This document shows positions 8,538-16,837 of a DNA stretch of 64,000 nt, piece by piece; positions within the stretch are counted from its first letter, which is position 1, and each line of letters opens with the position of its first letter. The DNA comes from Modestobacter italicus. Lineage in GTDB: Bacteria; Actinomycetota; Actinomycetes; Mycobacteriales; Geodermatophilaceae. The notes below the pieces were generated by a model that saw only the letters and a list, made by a program, of their open reading frames with translations, made no database searches and was not told the DNA's origin. The position numbers and the translations under genes are program-made. Where the stretch lies: NCBI RefSeq assembly GCF_019799965.1, contig NZ_JABGCJ010000002.1, positions 186,001-250,000 on the forward strand, in the 5' to 3' direction.

Positions 8538-9524
8538 GTGCACGACGGCAGCCGGATCGGCCTGGTCCTGCACCCGCACCGTGACTGTGCGGGCGCGGCG
8601 GCCCAGGTGCTCGCCTGGACGACGACGCACGGGGTGGAGCTGGTCGCCGCGGCGGCCGACGTCGAGCGACTGCACCTGCGCGGGGTGACCCCGGTCGAGG
8701 TCGCGGAGCTGGCTCGCAGCTGCGACGGGATCATCGCCCTCGGCGGTGACGGCACGCTGCTCGGCGCGATGCGGATGGTGGTCGCGGACCCCGTCCCGGT
8801 GCTGGGCGTCAACTTCGGCCGGCTGGGCTTCCTCACCGAGGTCGAGGGACGCGAACTGGACGGGGCGCTCACCGCGCTGGCCGAGGGCCGCTCGACGATC
8901 GAGTCGCGCAGCTGCCTGGTGGTGCGCGGGCCGGGCTGGGAGACCGTGGCCTTCAACGACGTCGTCCTGGCCCGGGTGCCGGGGGAGGGGATGGTCGACG
9001 CGACCCTATCGGTGGCCGGCCGCCGGTACGGCCACTACCGCAGCGACGCGCTGATCATCGCCACCCCGATGGGGTCGACGGCCTACAACTTCGCCGCCGG
9101 CGGGCCGGTGATGTCCCCCGGCGCCGAGGGCGTGCTGGTCACCCCGTCGGCGCCGCTGAACGGCATCGATCGCACCGTGGTGCTCGGGCCGCACGAGCCG
9201 CTGCACCTGTCGCTGCCGGAGACGGCGGGCCACCCGGCCGTGGAGGTCGACGGCCTGGTCGTCGGCCGGCTGGGCCCGGGTGACGAGCTGCACGTCGAGA
9301 CCCGGCGAGACGCCGGACTGCTGGTGCGGCTGGACGACTGGCTGGCCGCCGACCGCAGCCGGGTCAAGCTCTCGCTGCTGGACCTGCCGCTGCTGCCGGA
9401 GGAGCTGGTCGAGCTGGTGCCCGAGGAGCTGCGCCGCCGGACACCGGGCGGGGTGCCCGCCCCGGGCACCGGCCCGGTGCGCGTCCCGCAGAGCGCCCGC
9501 GGGCCCGCCGACACGGTCGGGTGA
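8538..9524 (+). CDS. nadK: NAD kinase
   Basis: A 328-residue ATP-NAD kinase that phosphorylates NAD to NADP. The signature GGDGT is at residues 69-73, followed by NFGRLGFLTEVEG; the STAYNFAAGGP segment that closes the NAD site is near residue 180. Length is normal, with an extra Pro-rich C-terminal tail of about 25 residues. The GTG at 8538 follows the preceding flavoprotein stop by 3 bases, an arrangement that suggests translational coupling. Actinobacteria often have a second nadK next to recN; this copy is away from that context. Confidence 0.93.
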   Translation: MHDGSRIGLVLHPHRDCAGAAAQVLAWTTTHGVELVAAAADVERLHLRGVTPVEVAELARSCDGIIALGGDGTLLGAMRMVVADPVPVLGVNFGRLGFLTEVEGRELDGALTALAEGRSTIESRSCLVVRGPGWETVAFNDVVLARVPGEGMVDATLSVAGRRYGHYRSDALIIATPMGSTAYNFAAGGPVMSPGAEGVLVTPSAPLNGIDRTVVLGPHEPLHLSLPETAGHPAVEVDGLVVGRLGPGDELHVETRRDAGLLVRLDDWLAADRSRVKLSLLDLPLLPEELVELVPEELRRRTPGGVPAPGTGPVRVPQSARGPADTVG

Positions 9525-9530
9525 GCGGCC

Positions 9531-10316
9531 TCAGGGCAGGGGGAACGGCTCGTCCGACGGGGCGGGCAGGTCACCGGCCACGGTGGCGGTGACCGTCATC
9601 CGATCCAGCGTGGCGCGCCCGCCGAAGAGCGAGAGGAAGGCGGTGTCCGCGGCGTCCCGGCCGGCGCAGATCCGCACCAGGGACGACGTCGGGGCCAGCC
9701 GGGTGGCGTCGACGGTCTGCCAGACGCCGTCGACATCGGCCTCGACCACGGCGTGGAAGTCCATCGGGGACAGCCCCGGCGCGTAGACCGCGACCAGCCG
9801 GGCCGGCACCTCCAGGGCGCGCAGCAGGGTGGTGGTCAGGTGCGCGTAGTCCCGGCAGACTCCCCGGCCGAGCAGCAGGGTGTCGACGGCGGTGTCCACC
9901 GAGCGGCTGGCCCCGGCGGTGTAGACCAGCCGGCGGTGCACCCACGCGGCGACCGCAGCGACCAGCTCGGCGCGGGGGAGCGAGCGGTCGAACTCGGCCG
10001 ACGCGTAGCCCTCCAGCTGGTCGGCGGGGCAGTAGCGGCTGGGGCGGACGAACTCCGCCCAGTCCGCCGCCGTGACCGGCCGAGGGGCACCGGTTGCCTC
10101 GACGTGCGCGGAGTAGCTGACCTCCGTCGTCCCGGCGGGCAGCTGCAGCCGGTGCACCCGGGCGCCGGGCACGGCGATCTCCTCCACGGCCACCGGCCGG
10201 CCGTCGGTGAGCACGGTGAGCTGCTCGCCGTCCGGCGCCGCCACGGCGACCTGCAGCAGCGCGGTCGCCGGGACGGGGGAGGAGACGGTGAGCGAGCAGG
10301 CGACGTCGGTGCGCAT
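9531..10316 (-). CDS. Transglutaminase-like domain protein
   Basis: A 261-residue protein with an N-terminal beta-rich region and a transglutaminase-like cysteine protease core. The catalytic triad appears as Cys in GRGVCRDYAHLTTTLL, His in PMDFHAVVEADVDG and Asp in VDATRLAPTS, all in the usual order and spacing. No signal peptide is visible. Most bacterial members of this type act as peptidases or amide hydrolases; the substrate here is unknown. It is convergent with nadK (6-base gap) and divergent from the SGNH hydrolase, with a long hairpin between the two divergent starts. Confidence 0.85.
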   Translation of the reverse strand: MRTDVACSLTVSSPVPATALLQVAVAAPDGEQLTVLTDGRPVAVEEIAVPGARVHRLQLPAGTTEVSYSAHVEATGAPRPVTAADWAEFVRPSRYCPADQLEGYASAEFDRSLPRAELVAAVAAWVHRRLVYTAGASRSVDTAVDTLLLGRGVCRDYAHLTTTLLRALEVPARLVAVYAPGLSPMDFHAVVEADVDGVWQTVDATRLAPTSSLVRICAGRDAADTAFLSLFGGRATLDRMTVTATVAGDLPAPSDEPFPLP

Positions 10317-10371
10317 GGACCAGATCCTCGCGGCCCCGTGTTACCGGCAGGTTCGCCGCCGCGTGGACATC

Positions 10372-10457
10372 GGTGCCCGGCCGGGGGAGGTGCACCTGGG
10401 GCGCTCGTGCTCTGCGTGCACCCGCGACGCAGCGCACGAGCGTCCTCCCCGGGCACC
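10372..10457. repeat. Large imperfect cruciform in the divergent intergenic region
   Basis: Nested inverted repeats: outer GGTGCCCGG (10372-10380) with CCGGGCACC (10449-10457); middle GGGGAGG with CCTCCCC; inner 16-base arms at 10402-10417 and 10427-10442 (CGCTCGTGCTCTGCGT, one mismatch). It lies between the divergent transglutaminase and SGNH hydrolase genes. It could be an operator, an attenuator in the 5' leader of either gene, or a dispersed palindromic repeat. Confidence 0.5.
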
Positions 10458-10499
10458 CCCAGCACGGGCCGCCCGGCGGCACGTGGTGCAGTAGGGGAC

Positions 10500-11330
10500 G
10501 TGCAACCGGGCAGTGACCGTCGGACGTGGCAGCGCTACATCGCGCTGGGGGACAGCTTCACCGAGGGGCTCAGCGACCCCGAGCCCGACGCCCCGGACGT
10601 GTTCCGTGGTTGGGCCGACCGGCTGGCCGGGCACCTGGCCGCCGCGTCCCCGACCGGCGAGGTCGAGTACGCCAACCTCGCCATCCGCGGCCGGCTGCTC
10701 GCCCAGGTGCTCGACGAGCAGGTGCCGGTCGCGCTGGCCGCCCGGCCCGACCTGGTCAGCCTGGTCGCCGGCGGCAACGACCTGCTGCGCCCGGGCGTCG
10801 ACCCCGACCGGCTGGCCGCCGACCTGGAGTCCGCCGTCGCCGCCCTCCGGGCGGCCGGCGCGGACGTGCTGCTGGCCACCGGGGTCGACCCCCGGCAGAC
10901 CCCGATCATCCGGCGTACCCGCGGCCGGGTCGCGGTCTTCAACGCCCACCTGTGGTCGATCGCGGCCCGGCACGGCGCGGTCGTGCTCGACCAGTGGGGC
11001 GCCGCGTGGCTGCAGGACGCCCGGATGTGGGACCCGGGCGACCGGATCCACCTGACCGCCGAGGGCCACCGCCGGACGGCGCTCGCCGCCGCCGCCGCGC
11101 TCGGTGTGGGCGTGGACGGCGAGGACACCGGCTGGCGGACCCCGTTGGCCCCGGCTCCGCCGCGCCCGGCCCGCGAGGTCGCCGCGCAGGAGCTGGCCTG
11201 GGTGCGGGGCTTCGTGCTGCCCTGGATCGGCCGCCGGCTGCGCGGGGAGTCCTCCGGCGATGGGCGGGCCGCCAAGCGCCCCGAGGCGGTCCCATTGCGT
11301 GCCACCTTGTCGCCCGTTACCGATTTGTGA
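10500..11330 (+). CDS. SGNH/GDSL family hydrolase
   Basis: A 276-residue serine esterase/lipase-like enzyme. Block I is YIALGDSFTEG (near residue 14, catalytic Ser in GDS), block III is the GGNDLL segment (near residue 95), and block V is DRIHLTAEGH (near residue 182) carrying the catalytic Asp and His. No signal peptide is seen, so it is probably cytoplasmic. The substrate is unknown; acyl esters of sugars or lipids are usual. The GTG at 10500 is the only plausible start close to block I. A C-terminal Arg-rich tail follows the domain. Confidence 0.87.
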   Translation: MQPGSDRRTWQRYIALGDSFTEGLSDPEPDAPDVFRGWADRLAGHLAAASPTGEVEYANLAIRGRLLAQVLDEQVPVALAARPDLVSLVAGGNDLLRPGVDPDRLAADLESAVAALRAAGADVLLATGVDPRQTPIIRRTRGRVAVFNAHLWSIAARHGAVVLDQWGAAWLQDARMWDPGDRIHLTAEGHRRTALAAAAALGVGVDGEDTGWRTPLAPAPPRPAREVAAQELAWVRGFVLPWIGRRLRGESSGDGRAAKRPEAVPLRATLSPVTDL

Positions 11331-11407
11331 CGGTCCGAGCCATCCGCTGACCGGGCGGGGTCCGAAGACGGGGTGTCGATCCACTGGCACCCACGACTGG
11401 AGATCCC

Positions 11408-12103
11408 ATGAACAGCACGCGCGTTCCCCGCACCTTCGCCGCCGCCGCTGCCCTCACCGCGGTCGTCGGTCTCTCCGCCTGCAGCAGCACCGATGGGGAC
11501 ACCGCCCAGGCCGCCGACACCTCCAGCTCGAGCGCCTCCTACGGCCGCCCGGAGCCGGTGGCCACCGTGGCGGCGATCCCCGGCGGCACCACCGCGGTCG
11601 CCCTGGACACCGGCTTCACCGACGCGCTGACCCAGCTCGGCCTGACCCCGGGCACCGTCGGCGGGGCCACGCTGGACGGCGCCACCGGCACCATCACCTT
11701 CCCGCTCACCGGCGGCGAGGTCACGCTGTACGACCGGGAGAGCGGCTACCGCCCGTGGGTCCAGGGCACCCTCTTCCACGAGGGCAGCGGGCTGAGCCTG
11801 ACCGCGGGTGACACCACGGTCGAGCTGACCGACTTCACGATCGACCCGGGCAAGCCGGCGCGGCTGTTCGGCAACGTGTCGGTCAACGGCGAGCTCGCCG
11901 TGCCCAGCGCCCCGCTGTTCAACCTCGACGGCAGCACGCTGAACCCGCCGACCATGGAGGCCGACGGCTCGGCCGTGCTCCAGGGGACGACGGTCAAGCT
12001 CTCCGCCGAGGCCGCCGAGCTCCTCAACTCCACCTTCGGCACCGACGCGCTCGCCGGCGAGTTCGTCATCGGCACCGCGACCATCACGGTCCAGACCTCC
12101 TGA
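11408..12103 (+). CDS. Putative secreted lipoprotein
   Basis: A 231-residue protein with a lipoprotein signal peptide: Arg-containing n-region, hydrophobic segment AAAAALTAVVGL, lipobox LSAC with Cys25, then a Ser/Thr-rich linker. The mature part is beta-rich with GGxxxLDGATGTITFPLTGG and related stretches. I do not recognise the family with certainty; the alternation of Gly, Thr and hydrophobic residues suggests an all-beta extracytoplasmic domain. A GGAG-type ribosome binding site precedes the ATG. A strong bidirectional terminator follows. Confidence 0.75.
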   Translation: MNSTRVPRTFAAAAALTAVVGLSACSSTDGDTAQAADTSSSSASYGRPEPVATVAAIPGGTTAVALDTGFTDALTQLGLTPGTVGGATLDGATGTITFPLTGGEVTLYDRESGYRPWVQGTLFHEGSGLSLTAGDTTVELTDFTIDPGKPARLFGNVSVNGELAVPSAPLFNLDGSTLNPPTMEADGSAVLQGTTVKLSAEAAELLNSTFGTDALAGEFVIGTATITVQTS

Positions 12104-12172
12104 CGGAGGCCCCCGCCGCGCCCGGCACGGGCAGTCGGTGGGGGACGTGGCAGCCCGCCCGACGGGGCGGTC

Positions 12173-12210
12173 GCACGAGCCGACCGGCGCCTGCGCCGGT
12201 CGGCTCGTGC
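12173..12210. terminator. Bidirectional terminator between convergent genes
   Basis: A perfect 18-bp inverted repeat at 12173-12190 and 12193-12210 (GCACGAGCCGACCGGCGC and its complement) with a 2-base centre. It sits between the lipoprotein gene (plus strand) and the GGDEF-EAL gene (minus strand), only 4 bases from the stop of the latter. Confidence 0.8.
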
Positions 12211-12214
12211 CGTC

Positions 12215-14617
12215 TCAGCTGCGGCCGACCTCGGGCAGGTCACCGGTGCGCGGCTGCCCCAGCCGCTGCTGGAAGGACTCCAGCCACGGGCGCAGGCCGG
12301 ACAGGTCCGTCGGGTCGACCTCCATCGACCGCAGGTCGCCCAGCTCGGCCGCCTCGCGCGGCTCCGGGACGGCGGCCAGGTCCGGGGCGCCGTTGGCCGC
12401 CAGCAGCGCCCGCAGCTCCAGGAACTCCTTGGACGGCCGGAAGACCCCGGGGTCGAACTCGGCGCCGGGCTCGGTGACCGGCTCGTCGTCCGGCTCGTCG
12501 GCCGGCTCGACGAAGACGGCGGCGGAGACCGGCTCGTCGTCGGCCTCCTCGGCCGGCTCGACGAAGGCGGCGGCGGAGGCCGGCTCGTCGTCCGCGACCT
12601 CGGCGGGCAGCGTGAAGGCGTCCAGCTGGGGGACCGCGGCGGAGCCGACCGAGGGTGCCGGGCCCACGAGGTCCTGCTCGGCCAGCGCGTCCCCCAGGTC
12701 GAACGGCAGCCGGCCGGGGTCCTCGTCGTCCGGTCCGGTCTGCTCCGGCAGCGGACCCTGCTCCGGAGCGGTGTGCTCACCGCGCACGTCGCGCAGCCCG
12801 GTCCGCCGGTCCGCCGGTGGCGCGCCGAGGTCGGTCAGGTCCGGCGGGCCGGCCAGCTCGTCCAGCTCCCGGGCCGGCAGCGGTGCCGGCCGGCCGAACG
12901 CGTAGCCCTGGGCCATGGCGCAGCCGTGCTCGCGCAGCCAGCGAGCCTGCTCGCCGTCCTCGATGCCCTCGGCGATGACCTGCAGCCCCATGCCCTGCCC
13001 GAGCTGCAGCAGCCCCTGCACCAGCGCGGCGGTGGCCGGCTGGGCCACCACGTCGGCGACGAACGAGCGGTCGATCTTGAGCGTGTGGATCGGCAGCCGG
13101 TGCAGCGCGGTGATCGCCGAGTAGCCGGTGCCGAAGTCGTCCAGGGCCAGGGTCACCCCGGACTCGGTGACCGTGTCCACGGCGTGCAGCGTGGCGTCCG
13201 CGGCGAACAACGCGGTCGACTCGGTGATCTCCAGCTCCAGCCGCTCCGGCGCCAGCCCGGACTCGGCGAGCGCGTCGGCGACCAGCTCGCTGAAGCCGGG
13301 CTCGGCCAGGTGCCGGGCGGAGATGTTGACGTGCACGCGCAGGTCCGACGGCCAGCCGGCGGCGTCCCAGCAGGCCTGGTGCAGCACCCAGGCGCCCAGC
13401 CGTGAGGTGAGCCGGTTGTCCTCGGCTGCGGACAGGAAGGCGCCCGGCGGCAGCAGTCCGCGGGTGGGGTGCTGCCAGCGGATCAGCGCCTCGTAGCCGA
13501 GCAGGTGCTCGTCGGACAGCGCCACGATCGGTTGGTAGAACAGCCGCAGCTCGCCGGCCTCCAGCGCGTGCCGCAGGTCGGTCTCCAGCTGCAGCTGGTC
13601 GACGTAGCCCTCGCCGAGTGCGCCGTCGTGCACCTCGACCCGGCCGCGGCCGCCGCTGGCCTTGGCCCGGGCCAGCGCGCTGTGCGCCTGGCGGAGCAGC
13701 GCCTCCGGTGCCAGGTCCGAGCCGAGCGTCATGCCCACGCTGGCGGAGAGGGTGACCTCGCGGTCGTTCACGTGGAAGGGCTCGTCCAGCACGCCGAGCA
13801 GCCGGTCGGCCAGGGTGCGCAGGCCCTCGACGTCCTCGACGTCCTCGGCCAGCACCAGGAACTCGTCGGCCCCGAAGCGCACCGCGGTGTCCTCGACCCG
13901 GGTGCTCCAGCGCAGCCGGTCGGCCACCTGGCAGAGCAGCTGGTCCCCGCCCTCGTGGCCGAGGGAGTCGTTGACCGCGGTGAACCGGTCCAGGTCCAGG
14001 TGCAGCAGCCCGACCGAGGTGCCGCGACGTCCGGCGCCGGCCAGGGCGTGCTGCAGCCGCTCGGTGAGCGCCCGGCGGTTGGGCAGGCCGGTCAGCGGGT
14101 CGGTGTAGGCGCGGCGGACGAGGTCCTCCTCGACGCGCCGGCGGTCGGTCACGTCGAGCAGGGTGAGCAGCACGAACTGCGGGTCGCCGGTGCTGCGGTG
14201 CACCAGCTCCTGGGTCTGGTGCACCCAGATGCTCTCGCCGTCGGACCGCCGCAACCGACGCTCGCCGACCACCTGCAGCTGCGGGTCCAGCAGCGGGGTG
14301 CCCGGCAGGTGCTCGGCCGCGCGGTCATCCAGTGGGACGTCGTCCGGGTGCGTCAGCAGGTCCAGGTGCCGGCCGACCAGCTCACCGGAGGTGCGGCCGG
14401 TGAGCTCGCACAGGGCGGGGTTGACGACGAGCATCCGGCCGCCGGGGTCGACGACGGCCTTGGGGACGGGCGCGGAGAGGAAGAGGGCGCGGAACAGCTG
14501 GCCACGGTCGGCCAGCAGCACGTCGGCCGCGCGCAGCCGTCGCCCGGCACCGTTGGCAGGCCCGGAGGCGCCCGGCGACTCGGGGGCGGAGAGTGTCACC
14601 GGGACAGGGTGGCTCAT
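12215..14617 (-). CDS. PAS-GGDEF-EAL cyclic di-GMP signalling protein
   Basis: An 800-residue cytoplasmic protein with domains in the order PAS (about 45-165), GGDEF (about 170-330), EAL (about 340-590) and an acidic low-complexity tail (about 600-800). The EAL half looks catalytically competent: YEALIRW (near 377), NISARHL, EITES, LDDFGTGYS, KIDRSF, EGIED and QGYAFGRP are all present, so it should hydrolyse c-di-GMP. The GGDEF motif is degenerate, FGADEF (near 248-253), so cyclase activity is doubtful and this domain may instead bind GTP and regulate the EAL domain. The tail holds three imperfect repeats built on DDEPxSAAxFVEPA. The start at 14617 (MSHPVPV) is preferred; an in-frame codon at 14638 adds 7 residues. 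PAS input suggests ligand or redox sensing. Confidence 0.92.
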   Translation of the reverse strand: MSHPVPVTLSAPESPGASGPANGAGRRLRAADVLLADRGQLFRALFLSAPVPKAVVDPGGRMLVVNPALCELTGRTSGELVGRHLDLLTHPDDVPLDDRAAEHLPGTPLLDPQLQVVGERRLRRSDGESIWVHQTQELVHRSTGDPQFVLLTLLDVTDRRRVEEDLVRRAYTDPLTGLPNRRALTERLQHALAGAGRRGTSVGLLHLDLDRFTAVNDSLGHEGGDQLLCQVADRLRWSTRVEDTAVRFGADEFLVLAEDVEDVEGLRTLADRLLGVLDEPFHVNDREVTLSASVGMTLGSDLAPEALLRQAHSALARAKASGGRGRVEVHDGALGEGYVDQLQLETDLRHALEAGELRLFYQPIVALSDEHLLGYEALIRWQHPTRGLLPPGAFLSAAEDNRLTSRLGAWVLHQACWDAAGWPSDLRVHVNISARHLAEPGFSELVADALAESGLAPERLELEITESTALFAADATLHAVDTVTESGVTLALDDFGTGYSAITALHRLPIHTLKIDRSFVADVVAQPATAALVQGLLQLGQGMGLQVIAEGIEDGEQARWLREHGCAMAQGYAFGRPAPLPARELDELAGPPDLTDLGAPPADRRTGLRDVRGEHTAPEQGPLPEQTGPDDEDPGRLPFDLGDALAEQDLVGPAPSVGSAAVPQLDAFTLPAEVADDEPASAAAFVEPAEEADDEPVSAAVFVEPADEPDDEPVTEPGAEFDPGVFRPSKEFLELRALLAANGAPDLAAVPEPREAAELGDLRSMEVDPTDLSGLRPWLESFQQRLGQPRTGDLPEVGRS

Positions 14618-14695
14618 CCAGCCCGCGCAGCCGCGCAACCCGGCCGGGTGACACGTGTTCGTGCCGTCACGTCGGGTGACAGAACGCCTCTCTGG

Positions 14696-15136
14696 TCACA
14701 CGGTCCGTGGTGCGCCACACCCGAGGTACCGGGACCGGGGCGGTACGCCGGCCGTTCGGTCACCGGGCCGGGGCCGTGCCCCGGGCTGCGGCGGCAGCGG
14801 CACCGGGAAGGGGCGTTCCTCCGCCATGAGGCCGATCAGCCGGGTGATCGGGCGGCCGGCCCGGACCAGCCGGAGCACCCGGCCGCTCTCGGCAGCCAGC
14901 CGGTGGGCCGTCGACAGTGCCCGGAGCCCCTCGGCGTCGCAGAAGGTGACGTCCCCGGCGTCCAGCTGCCAGCGGCGGGCCGGGGTGGCGGCGAGGACGG
15001 CGACGGCGTCCAGCAGGTGGTGCGCGGACTCGCGGTCCAGCTCACCGACCACCCGCACCCGGGCGCGGGGCAGGTCGACGGTGACGACGAGCGGGGGCAT
15101 CGGCAGCGAGCCGATCGACGCGGTGGAGCTGACCAC
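14696..15136 (-). CDS. STAS domain protein (anti-sigma factor antagonist-like)
   Basis: A 146-residue protein whose first 110 residues form a STAS domain: VVTVDLPRARVRVVGELD, then LDAGDVTFCDAEGLRALSTAHRLA, where anti-anti-sigma factors usually have D-S-[ST]. Here the position of the phosphorylatable serine reads CDAEG, so regulation by a kinase anti-sigma factor is not supported by the motif. A Pro/Arg-rich tail follows. No anti-sigma factor or sigma factor is adjacent, so the partner is unknown. Confidence 0.8.
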   Translation of the reverse strand: MVSSTASIGSLPMPPLVVTVDLPRARVRVVGELDRESAHHLLDAVAVLAATPARRWQLDAGDVTFCDAEGLRALSTAHRLAAESGRVLRLVRAGRPITRLIGLMAEERPFPVPLPPQPGARPRPGDRTAGVPPRSRYLGCGAPRTV

Positions 15137-15331
15137 GGGTCTCCTGGGAGCGGGGCGCGTCCCGTGTGCGGTGCTGGGCTCGCACGGCTGGTCACGGGTG
15201 GGCCGGCAGAGCTGTCGCTCCCGACCCGGGGCCGACCGTAACGGCCGCCGGGCGCGACACGCCAGGGTCCGGAACGGCCCGCCACGCCGCCGGATGGGCG
15301 CCCCGGCCGCCGGGGCGCCCCCATCGCCCGG

Positions 15332-15634
15332 TCAGGCGGCGACGGTGACCCCGGGGGAGAAGGCGACGTAGCCGGCGAAGTCCCGGCCCACCCGGTCGAC
15401 CGCCGAGGGCTTGAGGTCCGGGTAGCTCCATGCGCCGTCCTCGCGGGTGCCCGCGGGGGTGACCACGTGGAAGTACTGGGCCGGGCCCTTCCACGGGCAG
15501 GTGTAGGCGGTGGGGCTCGGGGTGAGCGCGCCGTCGGTGACCGCCGACGGCGGGAAGTACCAGTTGCCCTCGATCCGGACCAGCTCATCCTCGGGGGCCT
15601 CGGCGATGACCGTTCCGTCCACGGTGGCGCGCAT
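15332..15634 (-). CDS. DUF427 domain protein
   Basis: A 100-residue protein consisting of one DUF427 domain: RIEGNWYFPPSAV, then TYCPWKG-like TYTCPWKGPAQYF and the terminal DFAGYVAFSPGV. The family is widespread in actinobacteria and of unknown function. The start at 15634 is fixed by an AGGAGG ribosome binding site eight bases upstream; longer in-frame extensions are Arg/Pro-rich and unsupported. Confidence 0.88.
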   Translation of the reverse strand: MRATVDGTVIAEAPEDELVRIEGNWYFPPSAVTDGALTPSPTAYTCPWKGPAQYFHVVTPAGTREDGAWSYPDLKPSAVDRVGRDFAGYVAFSPGVTVAA

Positions 15635-15786
15635 GTCCAGTCCTCCTGACTCACGGAGCGGCGGGTGTGCCGCCCGACACACGGAGCAACGCGGTCGGCC
15701 GCCGCCGTCATCCCGGCGGGGGACGGCGGGAACACCGCGCACCGCACGGACGCTGCGACCAGGCGAGACGACGAGAGGTGAGTGCA

Positions 15787-16830
15787 GTGGACAAGCGGAT
15801 CGGCTTCCTGTCCTTCGGGCACTGGCAGCCCATCCCGGGGTCGCAGGTGCGGACCGGCCGGGACGCGCTCGTGCAGAGCGTCGAGCTGGCGGTGGCCGCC
15901 GAGGAGCTCGGCCTGGACGGCGCCTACGTGCGGGTGCACCACTTCGCCCGGCAGTTGGCCTCGCCCTTCCCGCTGCTGACCGCGATGGCGGTGCGCACGC
16001 ACCGGATCGAGCTGGGCACCGGCGTCATCGACATGCGCTACGAGAACCCGCTGTACATGGCCGAGGAGGCCGCCGCGGCCGACCTGCTCGCCGGCGAGCG
16101 CCTCCAGCTGGGCATCAGCCGCGGCTCACCGGAGACCGCGTTGCGCGGCGCCGAGGCGTTCGGCTACGTGCCGCCGCCCGAGGCGGACGACGCCCAGCTC
16201 GCCCGGGAGAAGACGGCACTGTTCCTGGCCGCGATCAGCGGCGCCACCGTCGTCGACGCCGACCCGCGGATGACCGGTGGCGCGACCGGCCGGCTCGCCG
16301 TGCAGCCCCAGTCCCCGGGGCTGCGGCAGCGCATCTGGTGGGGGTCGGGCACCCGGCAGACCGCGGTGTGGACCGCGCAGCAGGGGATGAACCTAATGAG
16401 CTCCACGCTGCTGTCCGAGGACACCGGCGTGCCCTTCGACGAGCTGCAGGCCGAGCAGATCGCGCTGTACCGGGCCGCGTGGGCCGAGGCCGGCTGGGGC
16501 CACGAGCCGCGGGTCTCGGTCAGCCGCAGCGTCATGCCGATCACCAGCGACCTGGACCGGCAGTACTTCGGCGGCGAGCGGGGCAGCGGCGATCAGGTCG
16601 GCATCCTCGAAGGGGTGCGGGCCCGGTTCGGCAAGAGCTACGTCGGAGAGCCCGACCAGCTGGCCGAGGAGCTGGCCAAGGACGCCGCCGTCCGGGACGC
16701 CGACACCCTGCTGCTGACGGTGCCCAACATGCTGGGCGTGGAGTACAACGCCCACCTGCTGGAGACGGTCGCCCGGCACGTCGCGCCGGCCATCGGCTGG
16801 GTGCCCGCGGGGGAGCGCGCCGCGGGCTGA
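15787..16830 (+). CDS. LLM class flavin-dependent oxidoreductase (luciferase-like)
   Basis: A 347-residue bacterial-luciferase-like monooxygenase. It begins KRIGFLSFGHW, a typical opening strand, followed by [21 protein letters not shown], the luciferase-like segment LASPFPLLTAMAVRTHRIELGTGVIDMRYENP, and the GISRGSP phosphate-binding loop. Such enzymes use FMN or F420; the cofactor cannot be assigned from these motifs. GTG codons at 15778 and 15787 are both possible starts; 15787 sits at good distance from a GAGAGGTGA element. It is convergent with the protease gene, 7 bases away. Confidence 0.87.
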   Translation: MDKRIGFLSFGHWQPIPGSQVRTGRDALVQSVELAVAAEELGLDGAYVRVHHFARQLASPFPLLTAMAVRTHRIELGTGVIDMRYENPLYMAEEAAAADLLAGERLQLGISRGSPETALRGAEAFGYVPPPEADDAQLAREKTALFLAAISGATVVDADPRMTGGATGRLAVQPQSPGLRQRIWWGSGTRQTAVWTAQQGMNLMSSTLLSEDTGVPFDELQAEQIALYRAAWAEAGWGHEPRVSVSRSVMPITSDLDRQYFGGERGSGDQVGILEGVRARFGKSYVGEPDQLAEELAKDAAVRDADTLLLTVPNMLGVEYNAHLLETVARHVAPAIGWVPAGERAAG

Positions 16831-16837
16831 CCGGCGG

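Noticed and set aside
14696-15136. The STAS gene as part of a sigma-factor partner-switching operon
   Set aside because: No anti-sigma kinase or sigma gene is adjacent and the usual phosphorylatable Ser/Thr position reads Cys-Asp-Ala, so a classic switch is not supported.
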